Below are positions 1-12,794 of a stretch of 64,000 nt of DNA, one piece after another (position 1 is the first letter of the stretch; every line of letters begins with the position of its first letter). This DNA comes from [Phialemoniopsis] sp. UDSM-2020 (taxonomy: Eukaryota; Ascomycota; Sordariomycetes; Thyridiales; Thyridiaceae), in the NCBI GenBank assembly GCA_018873225.1, contig JAEILZ010000002.1, positions 2,108,001-2,172,000 of the forward strand. The letters are read 5' to 3'. A program made the translations under genes and the position numbers. The notes under the pieces are model-generated. The model saw only the letters and a program-made list of their open reading frames with translations, ran no database searches and had not been told where the DNA came from.

Positions 1-3000
1 TGCGAGCGACTTTGGCAATTTGGTCCAGCCAGCACGCACTGTGTCGCAAGCAATCGCACATGCGTTCAAGCAGCAGGGATGAGGGGGAAAGGCATCCGTC
101 GCTGCGGCAGCTTGCCTGAACTGGACGGAGATTGAATACAGCACAGCCTCGACGCCAGGAACGAGGATAAGACCCGGCAAACCTTGGTCGCATGAGGATG
201 CGACGGAGATCATGCATGCGAAACAAGATCTTCCCGCGCCCAAGCCCCCAATGGTCCAACTGTTTATAGGACCACCGTGCACTTCTACGCACAAAGGTAA
301 AAGATCAGACGGATTGACAAAGGATAAGCACGAATGCGCTCGGGGCCATTTCCAGAGACGGCAAACCGATCCTCGCTTGCGACCATCAATCATCATTCCC
401 TGGTAGAGGTAAGAGTGTGTATGTACATTACCATACACATCATTAGACCATGTACATGCATATGCACAATCCTGACCTGGATGTCATTTTGATACACCAG
501 CACAAAGGCCATATGCAAGGGACGGGCTCCCACCAGGGCAGATCATCCCTCGCCAGCAACAAGCACCCAACGCTCGTCTATTTCGAAATGCTCTATCCAA
601 AATTCAATTCCTGAACCTCCTTCCGGGCGCAACTTTTGACAGCCCTCTGAACATTAAGGTTATGCGTGCTTACATGCTGAACTAGTGAGGAACAGCATTC
701 CTGTCGTGCGGAGCGACCCCATCACGCGTGGCTTTTGTTTCCACAGTGTTTTACCGTGGATGACGATGACAACGCGAGTTCCTGCATTCCAGTCCAGAGG
801 CGGCGCGCGTCTATGACCACGCCTCTTTGCCTGTCTCTGTCTCATTGTTGACTGTTCATTCGGAGAGTACGTAAAGCATTGCCAAGGTGCATTGTGCCAT
901 TATTTGCAATAGAGGCGAATCTCTCGTGGCCTCGAATTTTTGTGAGCATCTTGGCCGTCAATAAATCCCGCCCGCCAAGACCGCTTTTGCGAATGACGCG
1001 CCGCCGCGATGAAGTGCTACTGCTCCGCCCGGAGGAACCCGCGCGATCGTGCTCGCTCCTCGATCCAGCTCTCACCAACTGTACTGTACGGGGCCTGTGG
1101 ACCAGAGCAGCGGGAGCTGTTCGTGCCGACTCTCTAGTGGCCACGGCTAGTTTTTCTGGCAGCTTGGCTAGTCCGGGCTTGCCGGCGCGAGCAGGCAAAG
1201 TAGGTGCGGTGCTTGTGAAAGCCGAAGTGCATCAATCATCTACGTAGATACCCAAATGTTGAATGACCTGTCAAACCATTCATGTCTTGCTCAATGACGG
1301 GATATCGAAATGAGGCTCAATTATCAAAGGCTCCCTGGAAAGACCCGTTTCATGCTGGGACCCTGTGCCGCTGCGTGGCTGAACCCTCATCGAGATTAAG
1401 GATGCTGGGCTTGCTGACTTTGCTTCTTGCAGCGAGCGCACCAGCGAGCGGCCCACAGTGGAGAGCAGCACACGCCAAAATCCAAGGACGAGCCTCCTGG
1501 CATCGACTGAGGTCTAGAAGTGCACGTTCCAGCTTGGTCATCTTGCTGCACGGAAAAAGGAGCAATTTCACTGCTCCCAGACACTGTACTTTATCCCTCT
1601 GCACTGTCCAAAGATTTGACTGAGGTTCTCGAAGCCAAAAGACACACGAGTACTCCGTAGATTTGCTCGTAGACTTCACACATCCCCGTTCCCCGCGTGG
1701 GTGCCCTGGAGCGTGAAGCTGACCAGAGTCCACCCTGTATCATGGCAGAATCCTTGCCTCGTCAGTCGCCCATGCCTGTCCCAAAACCAAGCGACTTACA
1801 TAACTAGGCATTCTCTGACCTTCCACCACCACAGAACAAAATCTGCCTCGTGATTGTGGGGAGGTAGCAAGCATGTGGGGGTGGTCTCGTCCGTGCTGAG
1901 ATGCGAGCTTTTCTTGAAGCTCGGGATTTTTGGCGGCCTTGAGGAGAGGTTCCACAACCAAGCCTTCTCAGCTGAAAAGTCCGACTCCGGCACAGTCGCC
2001 CCTAGCCAATCTTAATGTTTTATCTGATATGCTGTACATTGGGTCTAAGAACACTCTGCCGGAGAGCTTGGCACTTTCAACGGCGTGGATTGCCGGGATC
2101 GTAGCATGAAATTCAAGGTTCTGGGGTAGTCATGCGCATACAATATGGTAAGTACTGGCTCGAGGAGCCCACAACCAACATCTATTCTTATCTAGCCAAA
2201 GGGCTTCTCAGATAGAGGCCGCCGAAAGTCAGCTATGGTGCTTGCTACAGCTCATGACTGACCCTCTTGCCACTGCCGTGGCGTTTTCTCCCGGCCGTCG
2301 TGTCAATGTCAGTCAGACCTAGTTGGAAATCGTGATCCTCCACTTACTCGGGGCTTTAACTTCGAGACTGCAACCAAGGCTCGATATGTCATTGTCACCC
2401 TTTCTTCATAGGCTGAGACCAATATGCGTCATGATTATCGGACATTATGCGCAGCAACGTGATGATCTTCTTGAATAGCATGAACTTATTTGAGACAAAT
2501 ATCTCGGCCAGGCCGCGTTGTATGATATATGCATACAGGGATGAGTCTTTGAAGGCGAAGCTCTGTAACCATCGAAGGTTATTTAGGTCTGATGGACCAG
2601 CTCGACTTGAGCTTAGGAGCCATGCGGTGCGCAATCGTGTTTGATGTTTGGTCAGTCAACTACTCATGGTTAGGAACTGGATGAATATCAGGCAGAAGCA
2701 TCCGTTACGGTTATACGGACTGGCAATAAGCGAGGGAAAGTTGACTTACGATCCTTGCCCATACATTTGAAACGCGAGGAAGGGTTTGAATATGTGTGTA
2801 CATAGCCCTACTCAAGTTTGCATGATGGTCGGGAGAAAGTCCTGGCCTTCGAATGAAACCCTTTTCATGCCCATTGTTTTGTCATAGTAGACAACAGAGA
2901 AAAACAATGGTTTATCTCCGGCTGGTTATCAATATCAAACCTGCTGCTTTCTTTTCACTATCACTATCCAGGGTTCTTGTGTATCTTAGTTTTCTATTTG

Positions 3001-3901
3001 ATATACAATAAGCTGCCGTTCCAAATATTGTTTGCGTTTCTACGTTCTCTCAACTCTTGCTCTCTTTTGCAGTCCTTACTTTCCTCCTTTCTACCATGCG
3101 CTCCTGTTCAGTTCTTACCATATCCTCTGCCATTTTATACAAGGAAATCATAATGTTACTGGGTAGGGCCCCGGAGGGCATGGAATCTCAGGGCTTAGGT
3201 TACAATGCAACACGCCGTCCAACAAACACCCGACTACGCCCGACACGAGACATACTGGTCAAAAGATGTGGTCACATGTGCTTGATCAGTACAATACCGG
3301 CTGTCCTATGTGCTGCCCATCTTGTCTTTGGCGTCTGTAGCCCCTGTTACGCCCGACATGACTGGAATATTTGAAAGGATACTTTTTGATAGCACAGAAC
3401 AATTTTGAGGCCAAACCCTACTTTTGAGACAAGCTCCTGAATACTTGGTCAGGGATGTAATATCTTTCTTCATACAGAACCGATACTGTCAGGACCACTT
3501 GGCCAATCAAGTGGTAAGGTGCGATGGACTGTGTGGCAACATATTTGATCTTTCCTTGCCACGATGCTCAAGCGCTGTTTCCACTCCTTTGCTCTTGACC
3601 AACTTGAATTGAAAATCGTACATGACTTGTATGCCCAGGCATGTACCTTCCACGTCTCTGTGACTAAGTACCTAAGGTAGGTACCTTCAGGTAGCTCGGA
3701 TCTTCTTGCCACCAAAATCTTTCGAGTGCTGTATTTGTCAACTCCTCGCGTCAGGCTGGTAATAATCTCGGATTCATACGACACTGTGAAAGAATTACTA
3801 GTGGCAATCCGGCAGAGTCAAGCCATTCCACTTTCTACTCGGCATCTTTTCCTTGTATCTACACGACATACCAAACCTGAGTTATAGCTCGAGCCGACGT
3901 A
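1..3901. other. Gene-poor stretch, no supportable gene
   Basis: Only short open frames occur on either strand, none with a recognisable domain or a convincing exon chain. The sequence has no simple-repeat array and no terminal-repeat element that I can see. A CCTA/TAGG-rich imperfect palindrome lies near 3669-3695, just upstream of the first gene, and a TACTCCGTA nonamer lies at 1651. It may hold regulatory DNA or non-coding transcripts; nothing coding can be supported. Confidence 0.6.
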
Positions 3902-5737
3902 ATGGCGAACGTCGGGCCCCAGCCGCTCCCCGGACCATACCATAGGCCCCAATTCTGGTCCCAGTTGAGGTATTCAGCGCGACTTAAGATCCTTAAGAGC
4001 ATGAACCAAGACTTCACTTTCAACAAGGTATATGTACACGGGGTGAAGAGGCCGCACCACGCATTTATCGAGATTCAACCGCCTCCCCGCAGTGACTACT
4101 GTGCAGTTTGCCGCGAATGGCAATACTTCTTCGAGCAGACGACCTTTAGACACCTCTCCTTGAATCGCGAGCGTCTAAAAGTCTTGGACGACATCGTCAC
4201 GAACTCTGAAAGGAGACGAGCAAGCGTACAATTCATCTGGTTCCGGGTCGAACTTGACAGATACGATTGCTTTTCATGCGAGTTGCCTGAAGATCAGGCT
4301 ACCCAGCAATCGTAAGATCCAGATCAGCCCTGTGAACTATTGGACAAGAGACTGACATACTTGCCGGACCTAGAAATAATGCGAGATTTACTAACGACGT
4401 GCAAGCTCTGCTTGATGTCCTGACAAAGTGGCCCTACCGTCCCAATCCCCATCTAAAAATCGACCTCGACATTGCGGTGTTCTCGCCAAGCGATACGGAG
4501 CATGGCCTTCGGAATTTCAACATTCCCGAAGGTTTCATGTACGAATCTCTGATACGATATCCCTCTATCCCGAAGGCATTCTTCTTTCATTTCCGAAGAG
4601 GGGACTATCGCCGTGTCGGATCAAAAAGTTGTCCAGGATGGCGTGATTTCCGGCACGGCAATTTTGAAGAAGGTATCATTCACTACATGTCCTCTGGCAT
4701 CTCCAGAAAAGTTACGACGCCTATTTCATTCACACCAAGCATCATCAATAACAGCCAGGGTCTCCCCAAGGTATTTGGCATTAGATCGTTGAGCATCCGA
4801 CGTGCTGGCCTGCGACCCATCCAGCCGACGACGGTCCGTCACCTAGTAGACCATCTGGTGGACTTGGACTGGCTCTTATATGAGAGGTGGGCTGACGTAG
4901 AATTCGAGCGGCAGGAAGCGTTTCTTGAGGGTACGTCCATCCTTGCCTCAACTAAAAGCCCTGAAGAGAATTCGACGGGAGGACTAATGGAAGTCGTATA
5001 CAGACTATATTGAGGCCTTAACGCATGGTTCTTTCAAGAGGCTTGGGGTATTGGACATCGGCGAAGGATTTGCGGATTTGCTGCACACAACCACCAAACG
5101 GCTGGGATCCTTGCCACTGTATCGGAGACTGGCGTCGGCGCTGATCAATTCGTGCCCCAATTTGACGAATCTTCATGTTGATTTTATCATCGAAGCAAAG
5201 ACCTTCTTTGATATGTTCAGAAAGGCGGTCATGTCAGGGCAGCAAGGGGTTTTGATCGGTCTCGAGCGATTGAGTCTCACGACCGATCTGTTTCTCCCCG
5301 CCAAGCAGAACAGTGTTGCCACGGCGCGCCTCTTGGTGGATGCCAGACACGCCATTACCTACATGCCCCGGCTACAGTGCTTGAAGCTTTGGAGTCTTAG
5401 CTTCGGGACGGGCGGTCATTCTCTTGAATACGAGGTTTCTGACCTTAGAGGCAGGGTGACGTGGTGCAGTGAGGAAAAGTTTGCTCACCAATGGTTTCTC
5501 TTTAAACTCTTGCAAGATGTCGTCAGATGCGATGGAAGTGTCATCAGACTGTTGCCACGTCACTTGTGGTTCCAATCGTTTCAGCCCTGGACGCCGGATG
5601 AATGGAAACCGTACTGCGCGTACACGATGCGCACAGATAAACACGGCTCATCTCCTCCCTACTGGACCTGGGATTGGGAGAGATATTGCCGCCTTCCGTG
5701 GTTGAAATGGCAGTTGGAAGGTGGCATCAAGTATTAA
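3902..5737 (+). CDS. F-box-like / LRR-like hypothetical protein (566 aa, 3 exons)
   Basis: Exons 3902-4311, 4374-4930 and 5004-5737 join in frame through two GT-AG introns of 62 and 73 bp, giving 566 residues. The start follows a run without upstream in-frame coding. The N-terminal half carries a CREWQ..FE..TFRHLSL stretch, then a basic RR..VQFIWFRVEL..YDCFSCE segment and a later ALLDVLTKW segment. This layout is typical of the large, poorly characterised F-box-associated families of filamentous ascomycetes. Further on, an LINSCPNLTNLHVDF stretch looks like one leucine-rich repeat. A canonical F-box itself is not obvious, so any ubiquitin-ligase role is inference. There is no signal peptide or membrane segment. 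It stands alone, with gaps of about 4 kb on both sides. Confidence 0.75.
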
Positions 5738-8700
5738 CCTGCAGTGGTTATGTTTGGGAGGCATTTCTTGTGTCGTAGACGGCAGCGAAAGCTTGTGTGG
5801 CATCGCCAATGGGGTTCGAAGCGGGCGCTGTGTATCATGATGATCTTGGTAGCAACCATTACTCCGGAGCAAGTCGTCGAGTCGAGTGGCTGTTTCTTAA
5901 AGAGATAGAGCGACATGACTAGGTAGATGAAACAGAAGCGTTGATTGAAAACACCTGGGTATTCGTTGATTAGCTTGGAAGCTTCACGAGACCTTCATCC
6001 TAGGAACCCACGAAGGAGAGCATCCCGGCTCCAGGCGGTAGTGATATCGAAACAAAGCCATAAATCTGCCTTGTGCTCAAGGCCAGGAGTGAGAGTGGGA
6101 TGATAGCGTATCGGGAGGTAAAAGTATGGAAGAGTGCGCGGTTCAGAGGCACCAATGTAGACCGGCAACTCGTCAGTTGATGTGTGCGTACCAAACTGTT
6201 AGACGGCACGAGTGAGACAGCAATTGGATTTGGGTAGCGTAACCCTGTTGGAAAATCGAGAACCTTTTCTCAAGGCCATTGACTTGCTTGCCATCTGTGT
6301 TCCGTGTCTTTCGAGGATCAATTGCAAGTTTGGCGAAGGAAACTGTGTGAGAGCATAGATTAGATCTACGTTATCGGTTGGCTTCAAGGATCCGGCCTGC
6401 AAACCGGCCGGCCAAGCATGCTAATTCGCTAAGGTAGTCAGTATCAAAAGTTACATTTATGGCAGATCCTGCGCTTTCGCTATGCTAATTCCGCCTGTCT
6501 GCTTACCCCAGAGAGTCTATGACCCGTACTGTCCTTTTTGCACGAACTTCGTATCTGAACAAGACTGGACAAGTTGACAAGCTCTCAGCACCCTCTTCCC
6601 CGAGAACCCGCCAGCGATCCCGCAAGTCAGATGGACCGTCGCATGCCAATCTCCGTACCGGTCTCGCCGCTTGCCGAACTTCCGTGAAACGAGGTGTTGA
6701 CGCGGAACGGTCCTCCTATCACGGACGGTTCAGCAAGGTACAACAAGCTGGCGCGAGGGACGGCTCGTTTTCTGCTTAGCTCTGAGCACGCCATGCGCTA
6801 CCACCAACTCACAGGCTCGAGAAAGCGAGTGTGTTTTTGGCGTTTTTCCTGGTACTCCGTACTCCGTAGCGTATGGGGTGGCCTTGGTTGGTTGGCACAA
6901 TTGACAAGACCGAGCAAGCGACGATCCAGGGGTCATCGAAGCGTTTGCACCCCAGGAGGGCCACGCGTCCTCCGTCGGAAAAGGGACTAGCGCTGTTGGA
7001 CGTTATCAAGGAATACCCAACGGGAAATGTGTGGGTTGTGGGGGATGTGGTGCCGCATGTGGGCACCTCTGTTTTCAAGCCTCCTTGGCCTCTCTCCCTC
7101 GGGCCATCTTAAGACAAGAGATGGACGGCGGAACTACCGCACTACCGTTACCCCCTAATACAAAGGGGGATCGATCTTGCGAGCCTTTGAGCTGACTTAT
7201 GTTTCAGAGACGTTGAAGAAGAACGTGTTCTCTTCTTGGAAAACGGTTTTTCATCCAAATGACGTACCCATCCCGAGAACACGGACACACACATGTAGAA
7301 AAAGGATAAGAAAAGAACAATTCTTACATCCTATTTCCGGGCCCTCCGCTTTGCTAGACAAGCTTGACTTGACTTGACGTTGGGCTCGCCCCAGTTTGCC
7401 CAGACATTTTCTATGAGGATTGCCCACGTCACAGGACGAGAAAAGGCCGATCAGAAGAAAAACAAAACAAAAATAACAAGCTGGCAAGCTGGCTGGACCC
7501 AACTAGGGTCTGGTTAAAGTATTTAGTCCGCCCCTTGGTGCGACGCCGCCAAGGGAGAAGTGGCTGGAATGGCTGGCGGGGGGCATCTCCCGTTTTCTGT
7601 GGGCCACACTAAATTTCAGACATTGATGTCTCGCGCCTCAACATCCAGCTAACGTGACGGGCAGCCCGCCTCAATTCCAAGCCCACGGGTACCGAACGTT
7701 AGTAAGCTGCTGTCCTGAGAGTCCGGATGGCTTGCCTTGAGATATACATGTAGCCAGTCTTGCCAGGCCTGTGGCTTGTTGAATATTTAGACGACTTGCC
7801 CTAACTGTGGTTTCGGCTTTAAGAAGCGAGTAGCAATCTTAATATGAACCCAGTCCTTTTCGTCTGGGCCAGTCTCGGCGGGCTTTGCTTTTTGGGTCAG
7901 TGCCGGGACCGCTTTGGCCCACCCGGCGGTAGAGAAACCAAGAAACCAAGAATGTAGGGAGTAATGTAAACGCACATCGTCATCGGTCGTCCCGCACAGC
8001 GCTTGTGGCTTGTTCTTGTGGGCTGTTTGATAGCGAACCCGAAGCTGCTGCGCGCCAAGGCTGGACCGACTCTGTGAAGCGTGAAGCATAAAAAAAAAGC
8101 ATCGATCGCATGCCGACCCAGACCTCGTAGTCGGTTATGACGGCAAGTCCAGCGTCTTGGCATCTGGCTCCGGGGGTGCGTCGCTCGGCACTGCTGGACT
8201 GATTGGCTTTTGTCAGATCTGAGGAAAAGTCTTGGCAAACCCGTGCAGGGTGTCATCCCGCATTAAATAAGCCGTGACTGGTGAAATTTTGACGGGCAAC
8301 CCAGGAGAGAGTGTGGGCTTGGTGGGCAATCTCCCCCAAGCCTCCATTTTGCCACATGCGAGTTCCAGGATGGACATGGAACGGCTGTCCCTTGTCCTGT
8401 TATCTCTCTCTTAAGTTAACTAGTCGACCTCTAACCAAAACGGGTATACGTAACGTAGTAAAATCCCAGTGCGAAATTGGCCCAAAATGGTGATTTCATC
8501 ATCATCGCCGCGTGTGTAGAGAGGGGCCGAGAAAGAGGACTGGGGTGGACAAGGGGGCTGCCATAATGAGAGCAACAGCTAATTCAAGTTAAGCAAGGTA
8601 AATAATATTCAGGGACAGACCACAGGGCCACTCTGTGCACCTGGGGCCTGACAAGCGCGTGTCGAATGAATGCCCATACTCCGTAATGCCCACTTGGACG

Positions 8701-9921
8701 ATTGGACATACTTCAGCAGCATCCACACCTCAGCCGACTTGGAACGGCTCCATCCTTTTCCACCCCACCTTTCATCACTTGTGCCACTGCTGTGGTTGAT
8801 GTGCCCGCCGTATTCTGTGGGCAGAGAGACGAGTGATGCCGCTGGTGATGCCGAGCTCGTGCACATGCACACGCCCGCTAGTTAGATAGTGAGTGTGTGT
8901 GGGTGGCTCAAGAATGTACTTCGTAGGCGAGTGAGCGGGTGCTTGCCATTGCCATGCCATGCCATGCCACACCTTGTGTCTCGTCCAAACGGAACGGGTA
9001 CGTACGTCGAAGCTTGCTGAGGCGCGCCGAGTAAAAAAAGCCGCCAACACTTCCCCCGTCGATCCTTGGAGACCGCCAAGAGGCGCTTCCCCCTGCTTGA
9101 CGATGGATCATTAAAGACGTTGCAATGCTGGCTGGATAGTTCCATACATTACCTGCTCCGCACGTCCCGTCCTTGTCGTAAGCTCCAACAACGGAGTACA
9201 TATCCGTACATGCCAAGCACGGAGGCGCACAGAGAGTACTTGAACCTGGGGACTTCACTGCCGCCGCATGTGTCTTATGTCCTCGTTTGTTTTCTCTTCC
9301 TAGACATCGCCCGCTCTCTTTCATGACCGGTTCTTATCTTTCTTCCCTTGATCTCTTTCCTTTCTTCCATATCACATAATCGACACGCTCGTTAATTCTT
9401 GGAGGCCACTCCATTGTCACGATCTACTTACTACTGTGCATCACGGCCGGTCTCTATTCAGCTTCCGAGGTTCACGGAAGCAGTGCATCGCGCCGAATAA
9501 TTACTCGACACCGACCTTTGAGGAAATCAAGGCCTATCCACAAGGGCCGCACGGATCACTTCTATCAGGTCCCCCTCTTCTCAAAGAGGCCATTTTGTCA
9601 CTGCGTCACCAGTGCGGGCCACGAGCAAGCAAGCGAAGTCGCACCGAAACACCAGCGCGGCGCGTTTGCTCTGCCACTACCCTCGGAATTCGGTTCAGAC
9701 CGCACACACGACATCAGACTTGGCGTTTTGCCCTAACGGTCCTGCATCAGACCCGTTAACGCCACAGCCGAGACGATCAGCAACCGTCGCCAGTGATCTG
9801 AGCGGGATTGATGTGGGCGCAAATTCGATAGTTCTGTTCAGAATCGGCTTAGGACTGCGCTAAACGGACAGCACCCGAGGGTTTTATTTTTGGCAGAAGC
9901 GAAGGGAGAGAGCAAGCAGCC
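5738..9921. other. Long non-coding gap before the acyltransferase gene
   Basis: About 4.2 kb contains only short, domain-free open frames. Features seen are two overlapping TACTCCGTA nonamers at 6853-6868, another at 8677-8685, its complement near 9190, and a small (GCCAT)n run at about 8945-8968. From about 9330 the + strand becomes CT-rich and then leads to the acyltransferase start, so roughly 9300-9921 is probably that gene's promoter and 5' leader. Nothing else is supportable. Confidence 0.55.
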
Positions 9922-11626
9922 ATGGCTATTGGAAAGGAGGGAAATGTCAAATGGGTCGATGTGAGTATCTGTCCGCATTCTCACATACCTTTCATTCTTT
10001 GCGTCCCTGGGGTCGTCGGGAAATCGGCAGGCAAGAGGGCCGGGATTGCGCGTCCCGTAATCTGCGGCATGGCAACGTGGTCCCGAAATACCACGGGGAT
10101 GGATTTCCCCATTCCTGACGATTCAGGGGGTACGGGGCCCGTGTCCACCGAGACGACGACACTATCCAATATCAGACGTGACCAAAGGGGTCCATGATGA
10201 CGAGTTTGAGCGTCAGGCTAACGACAGAACTAACAGGGACTCCGTGGCATCGCATCCACGCTTGTCGTCCTCACGCACATTGCTCGCGCCTTTGACGGCG
10301 AGCTCTTCATACCCACAAGCGCAGAGGGCGCGTCGCCACGCTTCCTGCAGTGGCCCTTCGTCCGGCTGCTCGTGCAGGGCCGCATCGGCGTCACGATCTT
10401 CGCCTTTGTCACCGGCTACGTCTGCGCCCTCAAGCCCATCAAGCTCTACGCCCAGGGCAACCAGGATGCCGCCTTCCGGAGTCTGGCCAAGTCGGCCCTG
10501 AGGAGGCCACCGCGTCTCATCCTCCCGGCCACCGTTGCTACCTTGCTCATCTGGCTCTTTGCCCAGTTTGGCGTCTTCCAGGTGGCCAAGCGGTGCGACA
10601 GCTGGTGGTCCGGAGCGACCAGCCCGGAGATCGTCCCCTATGTGGGAGACTCGATCATGAATGTGGTCCACAACATTATAACGACATGGACGCACGGCCA
10701 GAATAGCTATGATGGAAACCAGTGGACTCTGCTGCCGCTGCTCAAGGGTAGTTTCCAGGTGTACGTCTTTATCATCGCGACTGCGTACTGCAAGCCGAGA
10801 TACCGGATGATGTGCTCCCTGGCGATGTGGCTCTACTTCTACGTTGGATCCGACTGTAAGTTTAGCCCCTGTTTTGTCAATATCTTGTTTGGAGTAGCTA
10901 GCTTACTGACTCTCCACAACAGCCGCTTTCGGCATGCAGTTCTTCTTCGGCGTCTTCCTCTCCGACCTGCAAAACTACCCGCCCGCTATCCAGTTCCTCT
11001 CCGACCGCTCCCGCCTCTGCCGCATCCTCGCCGCCGTCCTCGTGCCCCTCGGCCTCTTCGTCGCCTCGTACCCGGAGGGCCACCCGGAGTGGCGCCCCTG
11101 GTCCAACTTCCTCCATGGCATCCTCGTCAACATCCTGCCCGCCAACCCGGACTTCCCGCGTTTCTCCTCGGGCATCGGCCTCGAGCTCATCGCCCTCGGC
11201 CTGCACTTCAGCCCCTTTATCCGCGACATCCTGTCCAACCGCTACTTCCTCTGGCTCGGCAAGCAGTCCTTCGCCGTCTACTTGCTGCACGGCCCCCTCC
11301 TGCGCTGGATTTTGGTCTGGATGATCTATGGCGTGCGCATCCCCGCCGACCGCACCAACGACAAGGGCGAGGTCGAGCACCCGGCCATTCCCTTCCCGGG
11401 AGGCCTGCGTCTGCTGCTGTGCCTGCCCTTCTGGATCCCGCTCAACTACGGCTGCGCGGTGCTGTGGACGACCTACGTCGACCCCTGGGCCGCCAGGACG
11501 ACCGAGAGGCTCGTGGCCTATGTCATCGAGGACCAGGACGAGAAGCAGCAGCCGCGCAACCACCACCGCTCGCCGAGCCGGGCCCAGCGCCAGTCGCAGA
11601 GCGGAGCGCCTCTGTTGCCATCCTAA
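9922..11626 (+). CDS. Acyltransferase-3 family integral membrane protein (453 aa)
   Basis: Exons 9922-9960, 10237-10855 and 10923-11626 give 453 residues. The first intron is unusually long for this window (276 bp), but its junction exactly completes the family signature V-DGLRG (residues 13-17), followed by IAS..VVLTHIARAF with the expected His. Several hydrophobic segments follow (for example TVATLLIWLFAQFGVF and MQFFFGVFLSDLQ), consistent with a multi-spanning membrane acyltransferase. This family moves acyl groups onto sugars or other small acceptors; the substrate cannot be read from sequence. The C-terminus is a charged Arg/Gln-rich tail. Codons in exon 3 are strongly C/G-ending. A long minus-strand open frame over exon 3 is its shadow. 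Confidence 0.88.
9961..10236 (+). other. Intron 1 of the acyltransferase gene (276 bp)
   Basis: It starts GTGAGT and ends AACAG. It splits the DGLRG signature and is four to five times longer than other introns here. No coding sequence is visible in it. Confidence 0.7.
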
Positions 11627-12794
11627 AGGAGAAACAGGCCTGGATCTTGTACTATCTGCATTGAAGAGAAAAAGCTGTGTTTTTGCTAGCTAAAGAGTCA
11701 TCCCTCTGGCTCCATGTGTATATGAGGGGGGTTATAAACCTCGTTTCTTTTGGTCCTGTTTTCGTTTCTCATTGGTTGGTTTCCCTCATACACAATTTTT
11801 ACAGAACAAGTGCATTACCTCGGTGTACATCGCATACGATACCCAGCATTACGGCCGCGGGATATATAAGGAAAAGACACGCTCGAAAACTTCACACACC
11901 CTAGATATGGTGTGGATTGTACTGAAAAGAGAGCGCGCAAAAGGGAGCAATCATAGCATTAGAGAACTACACTACACGCAGAGGAGACAGAGTCCCTTCT
12001 GACATTCTGTAATCGAATTTTTCATAGTTGATCAAGCGTACTGAAATGACCATCATAACCTGGATTCAGTGAAGAGGACAGGGGTGTTCAACTAAAGTAC
12101 GCTGCTCGGTACTAATGCATGCTAACTGTCCGGACACTGTCAACATGATAACAATCCCATCGAATATGCAACTCCCTCTATCAAATCATATGATCACGCC
12201 AAGAATGCAGAATGAATGTATCAAAGTGTCCACCACCCGATAGAAAAAAGTAGAAGCCGCCGTAGAGAGGGCTCCCCCGCCACTTCAAAGAAGCAGCAGA
12301 TGACAGGAGCACCGGAAGGGCAAGGCCGGGCCGGAAAAGCAAATGGTCAATTCGCTGGCGTCCTGCCAAACCCTTGAAGACCCCCACCCACCCAACTCGA
12401 GGACACGTTTGACGGCGACTAATCCTTTGCCCCTGAATCCGAGAGAGTACGCGTCCCGAGGGGACACCACTCCGGACGAGGGAGGACTAGAAGCGCAGTT
12501 GATGTACCGCTCGGAATACAGAGCTTGGTCAAGGATGGATCTCTCCTTGTGCTCCACCCAGCCGTGCGGATGACAAGTCACTTGAACAACAGAAGCAGGG
12601 ATAATAAAGGAATTGGTGAGCAATCATCACAAGTGCAGTGGAAGACGGTTCTGTGGAAGAACCCGAGAAGAGAAAGAAACCCCCGCCTCCCTGAGGAAGA
12701 ATCCTTCGTTGCCTTAATCATTTTGTCTATCATCACCGATGTAGTGGGTATCGTACAGTTTTGTGCTGTCCAACTTTGTGACCAGATCTCCGTT
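11627..12794. other. Convergent 3' intergenic region
   Basis: This lies between the ends of the acyltransferase gene (+) and the Nup37-type gene (-). Only short open frames are present. It presumably holds both 3' UTRs; no gene can be supported. Confidence 0.6.

Noticed and set aside
8945..8968. (GCCAT)n run as a satellite repeat
   Set aside because: Only about four units; an ordinary short microsatellite.
9436..9863. Short plus-strand frames (107 and 83 codons) as a gene
   Set aside because: No domain or splice support; more likely promoter or 5' leader of the acyltransferase gene.
10898..11566. 222-codon minus frame over the acyltransferase exon 3
   Set aside because: Low-complexity Glu/Val/Gly translation; shadow of a GC3-rich exon.
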